Source: Eunapius fragilis
Taxonomy: Eukaryota > Porifera > Demospongiae > Spongillida > Spongillidae
Direction of reading: 5' to 3'
Assembly (NCBI GenBank): GCA_963681505.1
Contig: OY811977.1
Location: 4,192,352 to 4,256,351 of the forward strand
DNA: 64,000 nucleotides
The notes under the pieces were generated by a model that saw only the letters and a program-made list of their open reading frames with translations, was not told where the DNA came from and searched no databases. Each line of letters opens with the position of its first letter. Positions within the stretch are counted from its first letter, which is position 1. A program made the translations under genes and the position numbers. Of this stretch, positions 1-12,700 are shown in pieces.

Positions 1-3000
1 CCAGCACTTCCTGCAACACAAGGTTTGGTTGTAACAACATGTACAGGGTTTGCATGACCGAATGTGCCCATCACAATCTGTTTGCAGAAAATAACCACAA
101 AGCCGAAGCAAGAAGCAAGAAGCAAGATTGCTGTATAAAATCTAATAGCTACATGTAAAATCCAAACGATAACTATCGTAATGCTGAGGTACTGAACAGC
201 GTCACATCATACATGGTGTACAGGCATACAAAGCAGATAATAATAACAATAACAAAGAACCGCTTCATTCCCAGGAAGCTGCACTGAAGTCTACCTGACG
301 GACGTTATTTTGTATAAAAAGCAGTGCAAACATGCCTACAGAGAAATATTAATGCAACCAACATGTATTAGACTGAGTATCAAAGGAAGTAAATGTTTAT
401 GTACATGTACCGCACTTAAAAAATAAAAAGCTTTACAGTCCAATGTGTGCAATCCAATGACACACAAGTACATGTACTGTATACATGTACCTCTAATGCA
501 ATTACAACATGTACATGTATGTATGGCATTAATGTACACCAGCACCACCTGTAGATGTACATATATGTACATGTACCTTAGCCTGCACATGCCCACATGC
601 CCAGGTGCAAATACAACAAAAGAAAGAGCCACTACAAAGTGTGCATGTGTACGTGAGTGTACAGGTGTGTACCTTGCAGGAGCATGGTGACCAGTGGTGT
701 TCGCGTGCTCTTTGTGGTCTGGGACACAGCCATTGCTCCTCTGTCGACAATCTCTTGCACCCGAGGCCCCCAGGGAATGATTCCTGTGAACATGAACTAC
801 TTATAAGGTCAGCACTGTAAAGCCACTAACATACACAACCAAAACCACGGCATTTCCTTTTCATACATATGTACTGTACGTGGAACCAACCATACAATTA
901 GTACTTGCAATGATGTACATGTATATGATTTATTTCTATTTTCAATCCCCATGCCCCAAACATGCTAATGTGACTTTTGTGCATGCACATGTACACACTA
1001 TGTAAGCACATACATTGTACATGTACATGTAACAGTACGGACGCGTACATACAGTATGCATACTACGGTATGCAGACATACACATTCAACAGCACAGGCA
1101 CATTATAAAACACTGACCGTTGAACACATAGCTGTTCAGCTGTTTGTCACTGACACCAAATGCCGGCTTGACATCATGCTGGAAGGCAAAGTCAAAGTCT
1201 TCTTTCGTCACCTTGAGTGCCTCTGCCTCTTTGAACCCAACAGACACCTTCTCCGCTGCCTATGTACAGAGCACACATTTTGATACCAATCACATGTACA
1301 TGTACATACAGTGTGTGTACATGCATACAGCATTTTGCCCCTTACATGGTTGAACATAACAAACTTCCATTGAATAAACCATTCAAATGCACATCTGCAC
1401 ATTCTACATATACATGTACATGTAACAGAAGTGAATCCTGTACAATAAAGGTGCAACTACATACTCATACATAAACACATGAAAGTGGCAGTGAACTGTG
1501 AATGTACGGACATTATTACTTATCAAGTACTGTATACACATGTACAGTACGATATTCCAATCCTTTAAAAAGCATACACAACACAGTGTTTGTACACACA
1601 GTACATGTACAAATAAACTGCAATCTGGTTCGACGCATTTCAAAGAAGCAAAACGTACTTTGGCGAGCTTGTTCATTGCAGTGGCCTGGGCACTGCGCAC
1701 CAGACCCTCCAACTCAGCCCCACTGAAGTTCTTGGTCCGTTGGGCCCACAGGGGCAGGTCCACATCGCTCCCAAGCTTGCCGTTCTTAGCCATCAGCTTT
1801 GTGTGGATCTTCAGGATGGCCAGACGACCATCCTCGTCAGGGAGTCCTGCATAGTACAAGGCATTACTGATCCCCTGCAGCCCATGTGCACACTGCAGTA
1901 TACAGTTAATGGTAGTCACTGTTTACTGCATTGATCAACACCTACATGACCATCCTAATTAATGCCCCACCCCTGATTACACCCCTAACTGTAAATGAAA
2001 CTTTTGTAAATTATGTAACATGTACAGCTGGTGGCAATGGGCTATCGGAAGTCTCGCTAGAGACTTCCATATAGGTTTTGACCCCGACTATGAATTTAAT
2101 CAAAATCCCGCGACCCTACCGTAGCTTCGCTCCCAACGATTGGATCGTCTAACTTGTTGCGGCAATCGATCTAGAAGTCAAAACTGAGTAGTTTCGTTTT
2201 TGTTTCACGTCGTAGAACCGCGTGGTTGTCGAGAACGAAAAATACTGCTGTCCTCGTTCCCCTTCCAAAAATAATGGGCGGGTCGTCTGCTTCTGCTTCT
2301 TCTTCTTCTTGGGAACTCATAACTCGGGACAGGAACACTTTTAAGAAATGAAAATTGCACCAATAGCTTTAGAATTTGCTGGAGGACTCGCTTTGATACA
2401 AAAACGCCTAAAAGCCTATATACGGTCTTACCAATTCTAATTAAGCAAAGGTACCTAGAAAATTTTCACAATACGTCTGGATTGAATTAAATCGGTTAAA
2501 TGAAAGGGTGGAAACCTGCGATGCAACAGTGATTTGGGTGTTAAAAAATTAAAGAAACAAGTAAATAAAAACATTCTCTCTGAGAAAGTTGGTGGGATAT
2601 AGGTTTTTCAGGCAAATAGTATACTGGTGTAAAAAGCAAGGAAACAAGTTTCATCAGAAGGGAAAATGTAATAGTCCTATATTTAGCACAGAAACAGCAT
2701 ATGCCTTAGTCGAAGTGTGCTAAATATAGGACTATTACATTTTCCCTTCTGATGAAACTTGTTTCCTTGCTTTTTACACCAGTATACTATTTGCCTGAAA
2801 AACCTATATCCCACCAACTTTCTCAGAGAGAATGTTTTTATTTACTTGTTCCAGTTTAAAATCGTACATAGGTACTGATGACTAATCTGCATACCACCGG
2901 ATAATAGATAGTAATCTAGTGGTTATCCGGAGGTATGCAGAGTATGTCATCAGTACACATGTACGATTTTAAACTGGAATAGCCCAATGCATACTACCGT

Positions 3001-6000
3001 GTATGTACAGTATGGCAACATTTTGCAATGTCAAACACCAGCCAGCACACACCTATCTCCATCTGGACCTCCATACGACCAGGACGGAGGAGAGCTTCAT
3101 CGATCATGTCCTTGCGGTTGGTCATCCCAATGACCAGAATGTTGTTGAGTTGTTCCACACCATCCATCTGGGGGTGGGGGGGGGGGTGGGGGGGTGGAAG
3201 CAAATGTAAGTGGAGTGTCAAGTGATCCCGTGATGGCTGCCATGGTGACTACTACAACAACTACTATTGTGACCACTTCATCTGGCTACATGTACATGTA
3301 CATATGTGGGATACCATCAAGATTCATCACACAGGTAAGTAGCACATGAAGGTACATGTACATTGTAAGACATTGAGCAGCAAATACTTTACTGACTAAA
3401 ATTATCTTGTAAGATCACATAGGTAGGCTAGAATGAATGGTATAGGAACATATTGCCAGTTTATTTGTTTCATCCTACAGTGGACATGTACTCCTAAACA
3501 CAAAGCAATTACTGACACTATTGGTGCACGATGGAATCCAGTACCTTACCTTGGACAGGAGCTGGTTCACCACTGTGTCATGGACACCTGTGCTTCCACT
3601 CTGGAGAGAAAAGGAAACCACTTCATGTCTAAATTAGGTTTGTACCAACATACAATCACACATCCATCCTCCGTAGGTAAACAGTACAACCACCACCAGC
3701 CAATAGTACTACTACCAGCCAACAGTACTACCACCTGACCACCAGCCAACAGTACCACCACCAGCCAACAATACTACCACCAGCCAACAGTACTACCACC
3801 TGACCTCCAGCCAACAGTACCACCACCAACAGTACCACCACCAACAGTACTACCACCAGCCAACACCACCAGCCAACAGTACTACCACCAGCCAACAACA
3901 CTACCGCCTGACCACCAGCCAACAGTACTACCATCTGACCACCAGCCAACAGTACTACCACCTGACCACCAACCAACAGTACTACCACCTGACCTCCAGC
4001 CAACAGTACCACCACCAACAGTACCACCACCAACAGTACTACCACCAGCCAACACCACCAGCCAACAATACTACCACCTACCACCAGCCAACAGTACCAC
4101 CACCAGCCAACAATACTACCACCAGCCAACAGTACTACCACCTGACCTCCAGCCAACAGTACCACCACCAACAGTACCACCACCAACAGTACTACCACCA
4201 GCCAACACCACCAGCCAACAATACTACCACCTACCACCAGCCAACAGTACTACCACCAGCCAACAACACTACCGCCTGACCACCAGCCAACAGTACTACC
4301 ATCTGACCACCAGCCAACAGTACTACCACCTGACCACCAACCAACAGTACTACCACCTGACCTCCAGCCAACAGTACCACCACCAACAGTACCACCACCA
4401 ACAGTACTACCACCAGCCAACACCACCAGCCAACAATACTACCACCTACCACCAACCAACAGTACTACCACCTGACCACCAGCCAACAGTAGTACCACCA
4501 GCCAACAGTAGTACCACCAGCCAACAACACTACCACCAGCCAACAGTACTACCGCCTGACCACCAGCCAACAGTAGTACCACCTGACCACCAACCAACAG
4601 TACTACCACCTGACCACCAGCCAACAGTACTACCACCTGACCACCAACCAACAGTACTACCACCTGACCATCAGCCAACAGTAGTACCACCAGCCAACAG
4701 TAGTACCACCAGCCAACAGTACTACCACCAGGGTCATTCCATGGGCTGTCAGGAATGAATTGGACAGCACCCCTCAGATTTGTGTGCAATTTATCATATT
4801 TGCTTGATCTAATATGGATGTTACTTTAACGCATTAATTTTTAAAATCGCACGAGTGGTTTACGAATTAACACCGTCATGAATAATTAATTGTTTTCCAC
4901 TTTGAAGACTCATAACTCCCTACTCACAGAACGTGTATGGCTATTGTTGGCATCAAATCGAAGCTCTCTTAGTGTACAATCCGACTATAATATGTTTCTG
5001 TGGGAGAGGCGAAAGGGTTAACGAATAAATGTTTATACAGCACGGTTTTCAATATTTAGGTCACTTGCAGGGTGATACTCAAGAATTTTGTTTTTGTTTA
5101 TGAAAACTGTTCATTGTCCTTACATTTTACAAAAATAAAAAGTCTGAGTATCAGCTAGTTCTGGGAACTGCAGAGGGTTAAAGGGAAAGACGCCATTTTT
5201 AATTTCTTCATGGTTGATTTTATCACTAATGAGAAGCAAGTGTTGTTTAGATACGTCTCAAGGGTATTACATAATACTGTCCCCAACTATCACAACAGTA
5301 AGAAAGGGCGTTGGTAATTTAAAAAATGATTTTTAGTACATCGAATTGCGCATTAATTGGAAACCGTTACTAAGCCTTCTCATAATGGGATCGTTGCGTG
5401 CTCGTTATTACTGTCATAAGTGGTTAAAGCTCAACATTTCTTTTGATTGGAAGTAAAAAGGAACAACGAGGTTTAAATGAACCGGCGGTGAGACCTATTC
5501 AACCGGCTCAAGAAGTGGTGGTCCCCCAACCTGTTTATTCTCCGGATGACGGCGTACCGGAGATCCCACCCGCGGCACATCCCCGATCCCCGGTACGCCG
5601 TCATCCGGCGTATAAACAGGTTGAGGGACCACCACTTCTTGAGCCGGTTGAATAGGTCTCACCGCCGGTTCATTTAAACCTCGTTGTTCCTTTTTACTTC
5701 CAATCAAAAGAAATGTTGAGCTTTAACCACTTATGACAGTAATAACGAGCACGCAACGATCCCATTATGAGAAGGCTTAGTAACGGTTTCCAATTAATGC
5801 GCAATTCGATGTACTAAAAATCATTTTTTAAATTACCAACGCCCTTTCTTACTGTTGTGATAGTTGGGGACAGTATTATGTAATACCCTTGAGACGTATC
5901 TAAACAACACTTGCTTCTCATTAGTGATAAAATCAACCATGAAGAAATTAAAAATGGCGTCTTGCCCTTTAACCCTCTGCAGTTCCCAGAACTAGCTGAT

Positions 6001-7369
6001 ACTCAGACTTTTTATTTTTGTAAAATGTAAGGACAATGAACAGTTTTCATAAACAAAAACAAAATTCTTGAGTATCACCCTGCAAGTGACCTAAATATTG
6101 AAAACCGTGCTGTATAAACATTTATTCGTTAACCCTTTCGCCTCTCCCACAGAAACATATTATAGTCGGATTGTACACTAAGAGAGCTTCGATTTGATGC
6201 CAACAATAGCCATACACGTTCTGTGAGTAGGGAGTTATGAGTCTTCAAAGTGGAAAACAATTAATTATTCATGACGGTGTTAATTCGTAAACCACTCGTG
6301 CGATTTTAAAAATTAATGCGTTAAAGTAACATCCATATTAGATCAAGCAAATATGATAAATTGCACACAAATCTGAGGGGTGCTGTCCAATTCATTCCTG
6401 ACAGCCCAAGGAATGACCCACCAGCCAACAGTAGTACCACCAGCCAACAGTACTACCACCAGCCAACAGTACTACCACCTGACCACCAGCCAACAGCACT
6501 CTCAATAGCTCACCAAGGACCCACGCTGGCGACATATGGCATCTATCTCATCAAAGATGATGATATGAAGAGGGCTGTTGATGCCTAGCTTCTTCTCATC
6601 TACTTCAGCTTCAGTAAACAAGTTCCTACATGTAGTTGATAAGCATAATAACAAGCCCTTAAATGCCCTTTACACGTACATCTACATTATATGTGCATAC
6701 ACGACCATGTGAACATACATGTATGCAAAACTACATGTAGTAACATAATTACACACAACCTTGGATTTTTGCAAGTGGTATACTATTCATGTTGAAATTG
6801 TAAGCTGTGGGTACAATCACTTAAAACCCTTTAAGCCCGACATGCCTTGTTTAGCAATGTGTACGTGTGTGAGGGATCACCGTGCATACAAAGCATACAA
6901 CAGTCGGGGAAGGAGGGTACATCCGGACACAAATGATTGAGTGGATGTAAAAAAATAAGAAGTGTCTAACATCACGGGAAATACGCACTACTGGACATGG
7001 GTGGAGGACTCACCTCACATTGGCTTCTGACTCTCCAACATACTTATTGAGGATCTCTGAATATGAAAAACAACACTGACTTGAAATAAAATCAGCAAAT
7101 TTATGGACATGTACATGTAGCCCAGAATTTACCCTCAAAACAAGAGCCTGGTTTACAAGTGTGTCTAGACAAGAACTACATGTACTGTCAGATAGGACCA
7201 TACATGACCATGTACACTCAAATAAATGGGCACTCCTGCACATGTGTTATAGTAAACAATAACACAGCGTACATACATACATACATACATACATACATAC
7301 ATACATACATACATACATACATACATACATACATACATACATACATACATACATACATACATACATACA

Positions 7370-7400
<31 letters not shown>

Positions 7401-9729
7401 GTACATGTACATGTAGATAGGCACTGCTTGTTTACTGGCACATTATCACATACTGCATCACACAAACAGGGCACAACACATGTGGCCTCCTCTAACCCAC
7501 CTGGTCCGTTTATAATCTTTGGCTCCCTGGCATGCAGCATCTTTCCAATCTGCCTGGCCATCAAGGTCTTCCCACAGCCTGTAGATCACACAATTCACAG
7601 CCACACATATCTCCCCCTCCCTGCTAACAGGTAGATGTGTTGGATTTTTTTGTACATGTACAGTGTAGTTACGCAACTAATTGTTATGCTGCGTATACAT
7701 GTACATATGTAAGCACAGCTTGAGCACGTACAAAATGTATGACATGTACACTAGAATCTAAATGATTCTCTACGCATACATACATGTATGTGTTGTTATG
7801 GTGACATGTGCACATTGTACATATATGGTACCTATTGCTACATATACATACATCATTTACATGTACATGTACATGTAAATACATGCCATCATTGGATGGG
7901 GGGGGTCATAGCTTAGTGTACAGTACATGCAATGTGCATGTACTTAGCTGACTACTGTATATAACAAGTAATATACAGGGACTCAACAGCAGATACAGTA
8001 ATACATACATGTATGTACATGTACACATGTACCTGCAACTGGCACATACCTGGGGGTCCATACATAAGAATGCCACGAACGTGCTTCATTCCTGGCGACG
8101 TTGGAACATACAAACATACAAAGCATTAACACAAAAGAAGAGGGGAGAGGGGGTGGGGCACTTTGCCATAAATCTTTTTTTTTAAATATATACATTAGCT
8201 CAGACTAGAGCAACATGATGATCTAATCATATTGCTTGTATTTTATCATGTCATAGCTGTCCAATACATTACACATGCATCCGGTAAGGTTCTGTATACA
8301 GTGGGTGAGGTTATCATGACATGATCGACTTGATTTGCACAAGATCAAATATTGATTTTTTTAAAAAATTATTAATTATTATGAATTAATTATTAATTAT
8401 TTTAATTATTATAACTACTCCATTAAGAGTTAGCAGAACAGTTCATTGAGCCTCAGGCCTCATTGTATGAGCAAGTTAATGATGGGGTTAGTTGTAGGGT
8501 CACATGCTATCATATAATGGATGACGCACGAAGAATTCATTGAAAGGTGCGGTAGGGGGGCCAATGTTACCTTAATTTTAGACCCACCCTCACCCATCCA
8601 CTAACAAAATCAACTGTCACTGCAGGTACATGCACACACACATGCACACACACATACACACATACACACACATACACACAGTTGTCAACCAATTAAGTAC
8701 ATGTACTTCCTTACCCATCTGCTCAACGATTTCAGGAGGAAATATTCGAGATGAAAATGCACGTCTGAATATATCAGCAAACTCCTGTATTGCAACAGAA
8801 CAAAAGAGATGTCACAACACAAGAACCAACCATTTTGTATTTGGTTAAGACCTTGTCAAGACCTCCAATTCCCATATCAATAAATTTCCAGTCTGGAGAA
8901 ATCAGGGCTATCTGAGCAGAGTCTCTGTAGAAATAATAGTCAAGAACACAAACCAGCAACGTGTATGGAACACAGACCCTTTGCGTCTTCCTATTAGCTG
9001 CAAGCTGGAGTCCTAGGGACGGAGGAGTAAGGCACTACTGGTACACCGGCCTATGCATCACTTGTGGGTACTTACAGCTGTCTTCTCAAAGGTGATTACT
9101 GTCGAAGGGTTAAGAACTCCATACTTCAGCTGAAGGGAGACATCAAAGAGCAGTAACAATGGCCGACAAGTGAGGTGATGAGTGGAGTGTGGTGTGGAGA
9201 TACATGTAGGTACTCTACTGCTGTACAGTGTAGTGTGTGTATGTGTAGTTACGGTGTGTGTATAGTGTACGAGTAGTTATGGTGTTGGATGGTCTTGAGT
9301 GGGGGTGATGTGAGGTGTAGACGGTGAGGGTTAACAGGGGACATACCGCTAATTTTTCAAAATTCTTGCCATCCTTAGTGCTATTTCCTAATCAGATGTA
9401 CATGTACATGTACATGAAAGCATCATCATGTGAATATCTAACCAATCACATGGACATGCTGTACCTGTGACCTTGAGTACTTTAGCCTTCAGCAGAACAA
9501 TGCCATCACCACCAGCAATCAGCTAGATGTATGAAGGGAGCAAACAATAACAACAATCCTTGCTGCTTATAATCAATCTTGATAACAGTAGCACCATTAT
9601 AATCAAGACTTGCAGCAAGACACATTTCATACATGAGCATGTGTATCACATGTACTTTCAACACACAAACCCACACATGAATACACACATACATGTACAT
9701 GAACATACACATACACATGAACACACATG

Positions 9730-9771
<42 letters not shown>

Positions 9772-12700
9772 TGGGACTCCTGGGAAAAGTTCAAGACACA
9801 ACACTGCCATTTTTATAGTCAAGGAAAATTAACAGCCTTGTGCACATGTGTTAGCTATTACCCAGATTCTGGGTACAGTGTACTAGTATACAGTACATGC
9901 ACATGTATTTTAGTACACGTAAAGTGTAATTGTGACTTGTAGAATTTTGTAACAGAATATCTCTGTCGTTAAAGTGGAGTGCATGTAACTGAACCAAGCT
10001 GTTTATGATTTTCTGAAATGGTCAAGGGGAGCAATTGTTCTGGGAATTAGTATACGGAAAGTGTACAAAGTATATGCCTACATGTAGCCTAGCACATGGG
10101 AACAAGACCCTAGCAGTGTCCTCCATGTCATTTTAAATCCTAAATTCAACAGTAAAATGGCCACGGGACAAAGCTAATTCAGAACATACTTCTTATTTTC
10201 CCTCGCGCTACATGTGCATGTACATGTACATGGATAGGAGGATCATGTGCTTACCAGTTGGTCTTGGCAGAATACGTTGCTGGTGTACTTATCCACAAAC
10301 TTGGAGGCTAATTCATCTGTATTGATGGCAGGTTGTGGCTTCCTACAGATTAATAAGGGCGGTTCAAAATACACATGTATCTAGTGTCAGATACAAAATG
10401 GTGCCATCCCATCATGGCACGTACATGTATACATGTACAATAAACCCTCCAATCCTAGCATGTTGGGTACACCAATGGTCCAGAACAAAGGAACAGGGGT
10501 GAAACTTGGGGGAAGTGTAAAATACGAAAGATCCGCTGACGATAATTTTTTAGTTTTTGACACATGATTTCATTACCACAACCATTGAGACAACAAACGG
10601 TGCTTTCAGCGTGAGAACCAACGGTTGGCTTGAAGCTGCAGGACACTGCCTTGCAGGAGGGTCCAAAGAACCCTCCGTTTTAACCTTTTTTTTTTTTTGT
10701 TTGCTTAGAAATTGTGATATTTGCTGTGCGCACTTGTTTAGTGTTTTTTTTAATACACGTAACCAATTCATAATATGATAATGTGTTGCTGCATATTTAT
10801 ATAAGCACATGCGTACAACAGACTTTTTTGTTGTCAATAACCTTGACATCTTTGGTTGCCCAAGATATTATTAGACAGAATAAACATAACTGCTTCAAGG
10901 GCTAGACCATCACACAGACCTTGTGATATAGCTCAGATGCATTAGGAATGGTCAGCTTCCATCTGTTCAGTGATCTCTTCTTTGCCTGGTCTATGGAAGG
11001 CCTAAAGTGATGACACCATCCACTTTCAAAGCATCTATTCGCGTGGCCTGGAATTTATTTACAAGGATTGCCCGAGCAACACGACCTTGGATAGATCGCT
11101 TCGCTGTTGGTTGATGATTGCTTAAGCGGACCCAGTTGTCCAGTCACCCGAGCAATTGCCACTGCTGGCTCTATGGCACTGCACGCGCATCAACATCCAT
11201 ATCTCTTGCAACTACTACCACACAATACACACAATCTGACTTTGCATTTCGATTGTTCATTACCTTACATGTACATTATATGTACAAGGTTATTCCAATT
11301 AATGAGGACAATTAGTTAACTTTCAATGTCCTTCGTGTGGCTATTGCACTTCAAGTTAGGCACGAAAGGCGGTGATCTTAATAATGGTACAAGTTTCTAA
11401 AGAAGTAGATTAATAAAAAGGTATGGTCTTAGCTCGCATTGTCTATTATAATCCAATTTTTTCATGCTGTCCAGAGTACCGAACTGATGTATTAAAAGCA
11501 TGTACATCTAGCCCTGAAAAGGTGCTTTTTATAAAACTAAACTGTTGTGTGATACACCATAGGTCGCTGTACTCAATCGACAACTGAAAACTGTTAGAGT
11601 ATTGCTAGCGGACCTTTTGGTTTATTAGTTTCCCCCAATCCTCATCCAGTTCATGGTGCAAACAAAGTGCGACAGAAGACAGAAGATAACTGTATTCGGA
11701 GGTAGATACATTGTATCTACAGACATAACACAAAAATAATGTCGGAACAAGTGTGGACACACTCAACTTGCACAAGCAACACTAGTTACAAGTAATTCAC
11801 ATGGTATGTAAACGTCCACCATTTACATGTATATGTAGTGAAGTATATTATAAGTATAAGTATATTAGATGACACTGAGTGCGCGTATGCGAGTGGGGGG
11901 ATGAGTAACCCCCGCCCCCCCCGCCCCCCCGCCCCGCCCCCCAAGCGCCATTGTAAAAAATCAGCACTGAAAAATGCAATAAGTGGTGCTGCTGTGCTAA
12001 TAAATGACATAACACCATGGTTTGGTTTCAAAATTACATCTACATCTACATGTATGTAGACATTAACTCCTTCCTCCCTCTTCCCCAAAACAGTAACCGA
12101 CCAACATTTATAACGCACACAGTGTGCAGGTGATACTCTACATGCAGGCAACGCGCTCACTTGGACTTGACAAAGAAATCTAGCTCCAGGACCAACTCGA
12201 CGATCTGATTCATTGTCTCCCTTGTTGGCTTGACTACGGGACAGATAACGTGGGTATATGCATGCATCACATCCCTGTTCAGCAGGACAGCTGTTAGCCC
12301 ACGGCGTACACCACACCACATATCCCTCAACACACTCTGCTTACCCTGAAGTCTTAACGTGACATCCGTCTTCAACCACTCCCTCTGCAAGAAAACATGT
12401 AAGGCTGCGTCCTTTGGTGAACATCATCTTCACACTACCATCTAACCTGGACTCCACTCAGTCCTATCTTGCCTTTGGAGGTCTTACTGCTGGGTTCCAT
12501 GGTGAGATATGCATTTGAAATCGACACCGTCTGGGTTGTGCTTACAACGGATAACACCACCTGCATATACTTGTATCTAGATGAACGGCAAAAGGTCCAT
12601 TCCATTGGACTGAGGTTTTCAAGCAGATTAGCCCTACAGCAGCTTACCCTTGGACAACTACATCCTCTTTGTCATTGACAATGGCTCTATTCAGTAGAGA

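Larger units (their letters stand above)
1..12400. repeat. Dense dispersed self-complementary motif ACATGTAC in NSF introns
   Basis: The palindromic octamer ACATGTAC/GTACATGT and its extensions (TACATGTACATGTA) recur about fifty times in the introns of NSF, for example near 505, 1015, 1290, 1405, 3288, 7395, 7858, 8005, 9399 and 10430. It is nearly absent from the exons and becomes sparse after 13 kb. One copy ends in TACATGTAG and forms the 3' splice site of the exon ending at 6625. The function is unknown; it could be the debris of a short repeat or a protein-binding site. Confidence 0.75.

Noticed and set aside
3676..4730. Regular repeats that might suggest a CRISPR array
   Set aside because: Units are contiguous minisatellite repeats without unique spacers, in an intron of a eukaryotic gene.
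3728..4789. Long valine/leucine/tryptophan-rich open frames on the minus strand
   Set aside because: They are readings of the CCAGCCAACAGTACTACCAC minisatellite; repetitive composition and no homology.
4731..6419. Palindrome as an assembly artefact
   Set aside because: Not excluded, but the arms differ at several sites and the minisatellite resumes on the far side, which fits a real foldback insertion better than a simple inverted assembly error.
11786..12319. 177-codon minus frame overlapping the NSF exon at 12161-12233
   Set aside because: It is an alternative frame running through NSF exon and intron; the NSF frame with canonical splice sites explains the conserved residues.
12157..12390. 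Continuous 77-codon reading joining two NSF exons without splicing
   Set aside because: It would add about 37 residues absent from NSF; GTAAGC at 12344 and the CCCGTAG acceptor at 12234 remove them in phase.
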